Assembly (NCBI GenBank): GCA_002342035.1 | Contig: DDPE01000092.1 | Coordinates: forward strand, 1 to 10,061 | Direction: 5' to 3' | Length of the DNA: 10,061 nt | Source: Asticcacaulis sp. UBA2476 | GTDB lineage: Bacteria; Pseudomonadota; Alphaproteobacteria; Caulobacterales; Caulobacteraceae | Shown here: piece after piece, positions 7,581 through 10,061 of the stretch | Layout: the number at the start of each line of letters is the position of its first letter | Position numbering within the stretch: the stretch's first letter is position 1 | Notes under the pieces: generated by a model | What the model was told of the DNA's origin: nothing | Seen by the model: the letters and a program-made list of their open reading frames with translations, nothing else | Database searches by the model: none | Position numbers and translations under genes: made by a program

Positions 7581-7799
7581 ATAGAGCCCGCCTCAAAGAG
7601 ACGATTCGCTCACCTTTAGGCTAAATCTCTACACCAACTGTCTTAAGGCGAGGTGAAAAGGAAGGTAACAAAAGGTAAACGCAAACGGTATCTAATGACC
7701 GCAACGCACTAAGCCTGCTGAAAATTACCGCTTCTAAAAGCCTTGGGGTTTGGCTTATAAGGCGCCAACCACCCTGCCCACTCACGAAGGTAACCCCCC
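7581..7799. promoter_or_regulatory. Divergent regulatory region between divK (-) and the RidA-family gene (+)
   Basis: This is a 219-bp AT-richer spacer with no convincing small gene. Reading toward divK it holds AAGGTAA direct repeats (7662-7668, 7672-7678; 10 bp apart), a CtrA-box-like TTAA-N7-TGAA (7643-7657), the odd palindrome TTTAG-G-CTAAA (7615-7625) and a GATTC (GANTC) site (7603-7607). Toward the RidA-family gene there is a weak -10-like TATAAG (7756-7761). A bulged hairpin GGTTTGGC / GCCAACC (7747-7754 / 7764-7770) precedes the SD AAGG (7787-7790). Confidence 0.6.
7643..7657 (-). promoter_or_regulatory. Candidate CtrA box upstream of divK
   Basis: Read on the minus strand the sequence is TTCA-N7-TTAA. 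It matches the CtrA consensus TTAA-N7-TTAA at 7 of 8 half-site bases with the correct 7-bp spacing. It lies 62-89 bp upstream of the two possible divK starts, a plausible -35 position. In Caulobacter, divK transcription is known to respond to CtrA. No strong -10 is evident downstream, so the call rests on the box and the context. Confidence 0.45.
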
Positions 7800-8270
7800 A
7801 TGTCTCAAGTTAAGGCCCGACTGGAATCACTCGGCATCACTTTGCCCGCCGCCGCCACGCCTGTGGCCAACTACGTCTCCTACACCCGCACCGGCAATAT
7901 CGTGAACATTTCGGGCCAGATCTCGGTCGATGCCAATGGCGGCATCAAGGGCACGGTCGGCGTTGACGTGTCGCTGGAAGACGGGGTGAAGGCGGCGCGC
8001 ATCTGCGGGCTTAACCTGCTGGCCCAGATGCAGGCGGCCTGCGACGGTGACCTCGATAATGTCGTGCGCGTGCTGAAACTGAACGCGTTCGTGCAGGCCG
8101 GCCCTGATTTCTACGACATCCCCAAGGTCATCAACGGCTGCTCAGACCTGATGGTCGAAGTGCTGGGCGAAGCCGGAAAGCACGCCCGCTCGGCCGTCGG
8201 CATGTATAAAATTCCGCTCGGATTTGCCGTTGAAATCGACGCCCAGATTGAGGTTAAGGACCGGCGGTAA
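7800..8270 (+). CDS. RidA/YjgF/YER057c/UK114 family protein
   Basis: The RidA superfamily forms trimers that bind small molecules between subunits. True RidA hydrolyses reactive enamine/imine intermediates made by PLP-dependent enzymes, but many subfamilies have other or unknown roles. The 156-residue product is longer than classic RidA (about 130) and resembles the longer YjgF-like group. It has an N-terminal helix (SQVKARLESLGITLP), VNISGQISVD (36-44) typical of the family core, a central helix (62-82), VVRVLKLNAFV and the C-terminal ARSAVGMYKIPLGFAVEIDA. R130 lies where RidA keeps its carboxylate-binding arginine, and E146 in the last strand is also conserved in the family. Residues usually defining the deaminase subclass are not all evident, so catalysis is unproven. 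The start is supported by AAGG (7787-7790) 9 nt upstream. It is divergent from divK. Confidence 0.9.
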   Translation: MSQVKARLESLGITLPAAATPVANYVSYTRTGNIVNISGQISVDANGGIKGTVGVDVSLEDGVKAARICGLNLLAQMQAACDGDLDNVVRVLKLNAFVQAGPDFYDIPKVINGCSDLMVEVLGEAGKHARSAVGMYKIPLGFAVEIDAQIEVKDRR

Positions 8271-8278
8271 CCAAAGAA

Positions 8279-8335
8279 CTCCCCCTGTTGCAGGGGGAGC
8301 CTTGCGGGTATCGTCGATACACGCAAGGAGGGGGT
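8279..8335 (+). repeat. G-rich palindromic repeat, unit 1
   Basis: A perfect 9-bp hairpin CTCCCCCTG-TTG-CAGGGGGAG (8279-8299) is followed directly by CCTTGCG (8300-8306) and CGCAAGG (8322-8328). These enclose an inner inverted repeat GTATCG/CGATAC, and the unit ends AGGGGGT. The architecture is end hairpin, second stem-loop, G-run. It starts 9 bp after the RidA-family stop. There is no T-run, so termination would not be of the classic intrinsic type. Confidence 0.75.
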
Positions 8336-8360
8336 AAAACCTCGGAGCAAACTGTTTTAC

Positions 8361-8423
8361 CTTTTACCCCACCCGTCAACCGAATAAATCCGGCTGCCTC
8401 CCCTCCCCTGTAACAGGGGAGGG
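8361..8423 (-). repeat. G-rich palindromic repeat, unit 2, inverted relative to unit 1
   Basis: On the minus strand it reads CCCTCCCCTG-TTA-CAGGGGAGGG (perfect 10-bp hairpin, plus-strand 8401-8423), then a less regular middle, then GGGTGGGGTAAAAG. This repeats the order of unit 1 (hairpin, variable middle, G-run) in opposite orientation. The G-run ends of the two units face each other across about 25 bp containing TAAAAC / GTTTTA complementarity. Confidence 0.65.
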
Positions 8424-8445
8424 TCTAAAATTTGCGGGTTTTTCA

Positions 8446-8473
8446 TTGTGCTTTCGCAAAGGCGAACTAGATT
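8446..8473 (+). promoter_or_regulatory. Putative promoter giving a leaderless mRNA for the FemAB-like gene
   Basis: TTGTGC (8446-8451) and TAGATT (8468-8473) are 16 bp apart. CTAGAT within the -10 fits the Caulobacter-type CTANAW core. A start 7 nt downstream falls on base 8480, the A of the ATG. No SD is present at a usable distance; the nearest AAAGG (8458-8462) is 17 nt from the ATG. Confidence 0.45.
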
Positions 8474-8479
8474 AGCTCC

Positions 8480-9628
8480 ATGCCCGACACCGATCAGCCC
8501 TCCCTAACCATTACCCTGTGCAACAGCCTGCACGAAGTTGATGCGGTTGAATGGAACGCGCTGACCACGGATAGCAACCCCTTCACCACCCACGCCTACC
8601 TAGAAGCGCTGGAGGCCACGGCGTGCGTCGGCGAAGACGCGGGCTGGCAGCCCGTTCACCTCCTGGCCCACGATGAGGCGGGCGTTTTACGCGGGGCCAT
8701 GCCGCTCTATGTCAAAACCCACTCATATGGCGAATATGTCTTCGATCAGTCGTGGGCGCAGGCTTATGAAAGCGCGGGCAAGCGTTATTATCCGAAACTG
8801 CAAGCCTCAGTGCCATTTACGCCCGTGACCGGATCGCGCCTGCTAGCCACAGACATCGCCACCAAACAGGCGCTGGTGCGCGCCGCGATAAACCTGTGCG
8901 ACCACAACCGACTGTCGTCGCTGCACGTCACCTTCCCCACCCACGACGAATGGCAGTTGATGGGCGATATGGGGTTGTTATTGCGTCAGGATCAGCAGTT
9001 CTGGTGGGAAAATCGCGATTACGGCACGTTTGATGATTTTCTGGCCGACCTGTCGTCCAACCGGCGCAAGGTCATCCGGCGCGAACGGCGCGACTTAAGC
9101 CATCTTGAGATGCGCGTAATTTCAGGGCCGGACATAACCGAAGCCCACCTTGATCATCTGTATGAATTTATTGAGGATACGTCTGACCGCAAATGGGGCC
9201 GTCCCTATCTTAATCGGGATTTTTTCAGCCTGATTACGGAGCGGATGCGCGATAAGATCGTGCTGATGTTTGCCTATGACGGCGCATATCCGATTGCGGG
9301 CGCGATCAATTATCTGGGGGGCAATACGCTGTACGGCCGGCAATGGGGCTGCAACCGCCAGATACCGTTCCTGCATTTCGAAGTCTGTTATTATCAGGCC
9401 ATCGACTATGCCATTGCGCATGGCCTCAAACGGGTCGAAGCCGGGGCGCAAGGCGAACATAAGCTGGCCCGGGGCTATCTGCCGCAGGCGGTCTATTCCG
9501 CCCATTATATACGCTACAAAGCGTTACGCACGCCGATCGAGCATTACCTCAACCGCGAGCGCGACGCTGTTGCTGCTTATATTGAAAGTAGTAGTAAAGA
9601 AGGCTCACCATTTAAAAAACTCTCTTAA
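8480..9628 (+). CDS. FemAB-like GNAT-fold acyltransferase (PF04339 / COG3146 family)
   Basis: The 382-residue product belongs to the family annotated as peptidoglycan biosynthesis/recognition FemAB-like or GNAT-family N-acetyltransferase (formerly DUF482). Characteristic stretches are visible: NPFTTHAYLEALE (33-45), MPLYVKTHSYGEYVFD (74-89), PFTPVTGSRLL (112-122), SSLHVTFPT (146-154), QQFWWENRDYGTFDDFLADL (172-191), RKVIRRERR (196-204) and EAGAQGEHKLARGYLP (320-335), the most conserved motif. The true reaction is not established. FemAB enzymes use aminoacyl-tRNA, but this branch has no assigned substrate and lacks visible links to cell-wall genes here. No signal peptide or membrane segment is seen, so it is cytoplasmic. 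The ATG at 8480 fits the family N-terminus but has no SD, which suggests a leaderless message. Conservation of the family is clear, the function uncertain. Confidence 0.9.
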   Translation: MPDTDQPSLTITLCNSLHEVDAVEWNALTTDSNPFTTHAYLEALEATACVGEDAGWQPVHLLAHDEAGVLRGAMPLYVKTHSYGEYVFDQSWAQAYESAGKRYYPKLQASVPFTPVTGSRLLATDIATKQALVRAAINLCDHNRLSSLHVTFPTHDEWQLMGDMGLLLRQDQQFWWENRDYGTFDDFLADLSSNRRKVIRRERRDLSHLEMRVISGPDITEAHLDHLYEFIEDTSDRKWGRPYLNRDFFSLITERMRDKIVLMFAYDGAYPIAGAINYLGGNTLYGRQWGCNRQIPFLHFEVCYYQAIDYAIAHGLKRVEAGAQGEHKLARGYLPQAVYSAHYIRYKALRTPIEHYLNRERDAVAAYIESSSKEGSPFKKLS

Positions 9629-9632
9629 ATCT

Positions 9633-9683
9633 CCTCCCTATCAAAGATGGGGAGGTGGCAGCCCGAAGGGCTGACGGAGGGGG
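9633..9683 (+). repeat. G-rich palindromic repeat, unit 3
   Basis: CCTCCCTATC-AAA-GATGGGGAGG is a 10-bp stem with one T/G position (9633-9642 and 9646-9655). The perfect stem CAGCCC-GAA-GGGCTG (9659-9673) and then ACGGAGGGGG (9674-9683) follow. The order of hairpin, second hairpin and G-run is that of units 1 and 2, in the unit 1 orientation. It lies in the gap between the convergent FemAB-like gene and the small ORF, so either transcript would read through it. Confidence 0.75.
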
Positions 9684-9685
9684 AA

Positions 9686-9700
9686 TGAGACGAAGTCTCA
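9686..9700. repeat. Small hairpin TGAGAC-GAA-GTCTCA
   Basis: This perfect 6-bp stem with a GAA loop lies directly behind repeat unit 3 and 3 bp beyond the stop codon of the minus-strand small ORF. It could stabilise or help end that transcript, although no T-run follows on the minus strand. Confidence 0.6.
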
Positions 9701-9703
9701 GGC

Positions 9704-9778
9704 TTAGTTCGACGCTGAACCGGGCGCAAAGCCCATGGCGATCAGGGCGGCGATAAAGTTTTCAAACAACTTTTCCAT
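9704..9778 (-). CDS. Small protein, 24 residues, function unknown
   Basis: The ORF begins MEKLFENFIAALIAM and ends with a Gly/Ala/Ser-rich tail and asparagine. I do not recognise the family. The first 18 residues could form a short amphipathic or membrane-associating helix (E, K, E, N among L, F, I, A, M). Support for translation is the Shine-Dalgarno GGAG (plus-strand CTCC at 9787-9790) exactly 8 nt before the ATG. Upstream is a promoter-like TGGACT / extended -10 TGCAATAAT on the same strand. A perfect palindromic operator overlaps the predicted transcription start. The ORF is too short for normal gene callers. Alternatively it is a leader peptide, but the next sequence downstream is a repeat and a convergent gene, so there is nothing obvious for it to lead. 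Confidence 0.6.
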   Translation of the reverse strand: MEKLFENFIAALIAMGFAPGSASN

Positions 9779-9810
9779 GAATTTTTCTCCAGATAACACA
9801 CAAAACGTCT

Positions 9811-9826
9811 ATGACAGCGCTGTCAT
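9811..9826. promoter_or_regulatory. Perfect 16-bp palindromic operator, LacI-family type
   Basis: ATGACAGCGCTGTCAT is fully self-complementary, with the central AGCGCT common in LacI/GalR-family operators. It overlaps the last two bases of the predicted -10 of the small ORF and covers its predicted start of transcription, a classic repressor position. It lies 33 bp upstream of the small ORF and 118 bp upstream of the DUF1801 gene. No regulator gene is in the window. Confidence 0.7.
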
Positions 9827-9851
9827 TATTGCATCTGCGAGATAAAGTCCA
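9825..9851 (-). promoter_or_regulatory. Putative extended -10 promoter of the small ORF
   Basis: On the minus strand TGGACT (plus 9846-9851; 4 of 6) is followed after 15 bp by AATAAT (plus 9825-9830; 5 of 6). A TG dinucleotide sits one base before the -10 (extended -10). The predicted start near 9818 gives a leader of about 40 nt. Confidence 0.5.
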
Positions 9852-9944
9852 GCCCTCACCCAGTCACATTTGAAATTATGTTTTGTAACCGTCCGTGAGC
9901 GATATCGTGGTTATATATGAGGATCGCCACACCGGGAGGCCCTG

Positions 9945-10061
9945 ATGACCGAGACAAAAACTGATAAACCCGCGCTGCTGTCCGGCGGAAATCCGCAAAT
10001 CCCCAAAGGCTATGGCGACGGGCCGGTTCAGGCCTATATCGCCGCCATGCCGGGCTGGAAA
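9945..10061 (+). CDS. DUF1801 family protein, N-terminal part only
   Basis: 39 codons are visible before the window ends. The segment KPALLSGGNPQIPKGYGDG and the following PVQAYIAAMPGWK match my memory of the N-terminus of DUF1801 (YdhG-like) proteins, small cytoplasmic proteins of unknown biochemical function with an alpha/beta fold. The start at 9945 is supported by GGGAGG (9934-9939) 5 nt upstream. An AT-rich -10-like TTATAT lies at 9911-9916, but without a well-spaced -35. It is divergent from the 24-residue small ORF, with a 166-bp spacer holding the operator. The family call rests on a short segment. Confidence 0.75.
   Translation, partial: MTETKTDKPALLSGGNPQIPKGYGDGPVQAYIAAMPGWK

Noticed and set aside
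8401..8423. CCCTCCCCTG-TAA-CAGGGGAGGG as an intrinsic terminator
   Set aside because: It is a strong stem, but no T-run follows on either strand, and the architecture matches the repeat family better.
8279..8423. Short spaced repeats as a CRISPR array
   Set aside because: The units differ in sequence, are inverted relative to one another, have no uniform spacers, and no cas gene is nearby.
9633..9700. Hairpin cluster as an ncRNA or tRNA gene
   Set aside because: There is no cloverleaf or conserved tRNA box, and the stems match the dispersed repeat architecture.

Overview
The window looks like chromosomal DNA of an alphaproteobacterium in the Caulobacterales, probably an Asticcacaulis- or Caulobacter-like organism. 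The evidence is an adjacent divK-pleD pair whose products match the Caulobacter cell-cycle proteins almost residue for residue at the key sites. Also supporting this are a PF14905-type TonB-dependent receptor, a FemAB-like acyltransferase, GC-rich genes and palindrome-rich intergenic regions. The assignment comes from recognising the proteins, not from a search.

Layout. Positions 2-2317 (+) hold nearly all of rnr (RNase R). It is followed by rpmG (2436-2603, +), which has its own promoter and a perfect 12-bp hairpin terminator. Next are a TonB-dependent outer-membrane receptor (2736-4904, +) and a sterol desaturase / fatty acid hydroxylase family membrane enzyme (4974-5699, +), each with a likely promoter. 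A 102-bp imperfect palindrome (5722-5823) fills the gap between this rightward block and the leftward divK-pleD operon (7568 down to 5826, -). Rightward again come a RidA/YjgF-family protein (7800-8270) and a FemAB-like GNAT-fold protein (8480-9628). A 24-codon small ORF with a good Shine-Dalgarno sequence and an operator-controlled promoter (9704-9778, -) is followed by the start of a DUF1801-family gene (9945 to the edge, +).

How the genes relate. divK and pleD are one transcription unit. DivK is a single-domain response regulator that controls the DivJ/PleC kinases and, through CckA, CtrA. PleD is the diguanylate cyclase that responds to the same kinases during the swarmer-to-stalked transition. 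A CtrA-box-like sequence and a GANTC (CcrM) site lie upstream of divK. rnr and rpmG are RNA-decay and ribosome housekeeping genes. From memory, many alphaproteobacteria keep rnr, rpmG, pleD and divK close together, so the TonB receptor and desaturase look like an insertion into that neighbourhood.

Repeats and novelty. Palindromic elements fill three gene gaps: 5722-5823, 8279-8423 and 9633-9700. The last two appear to hold three copies of one G-rich hairpin repeat family. I see no defence island, CRISPR array, prophage, transposase, tRNA or rRNA. No clearly new multi-gene system is evident. The best candidate for something undescribed is the 24-residue small protein with a LacI-type operator (ATGACAGCGCTGTCAT) over its predicted transcription start.
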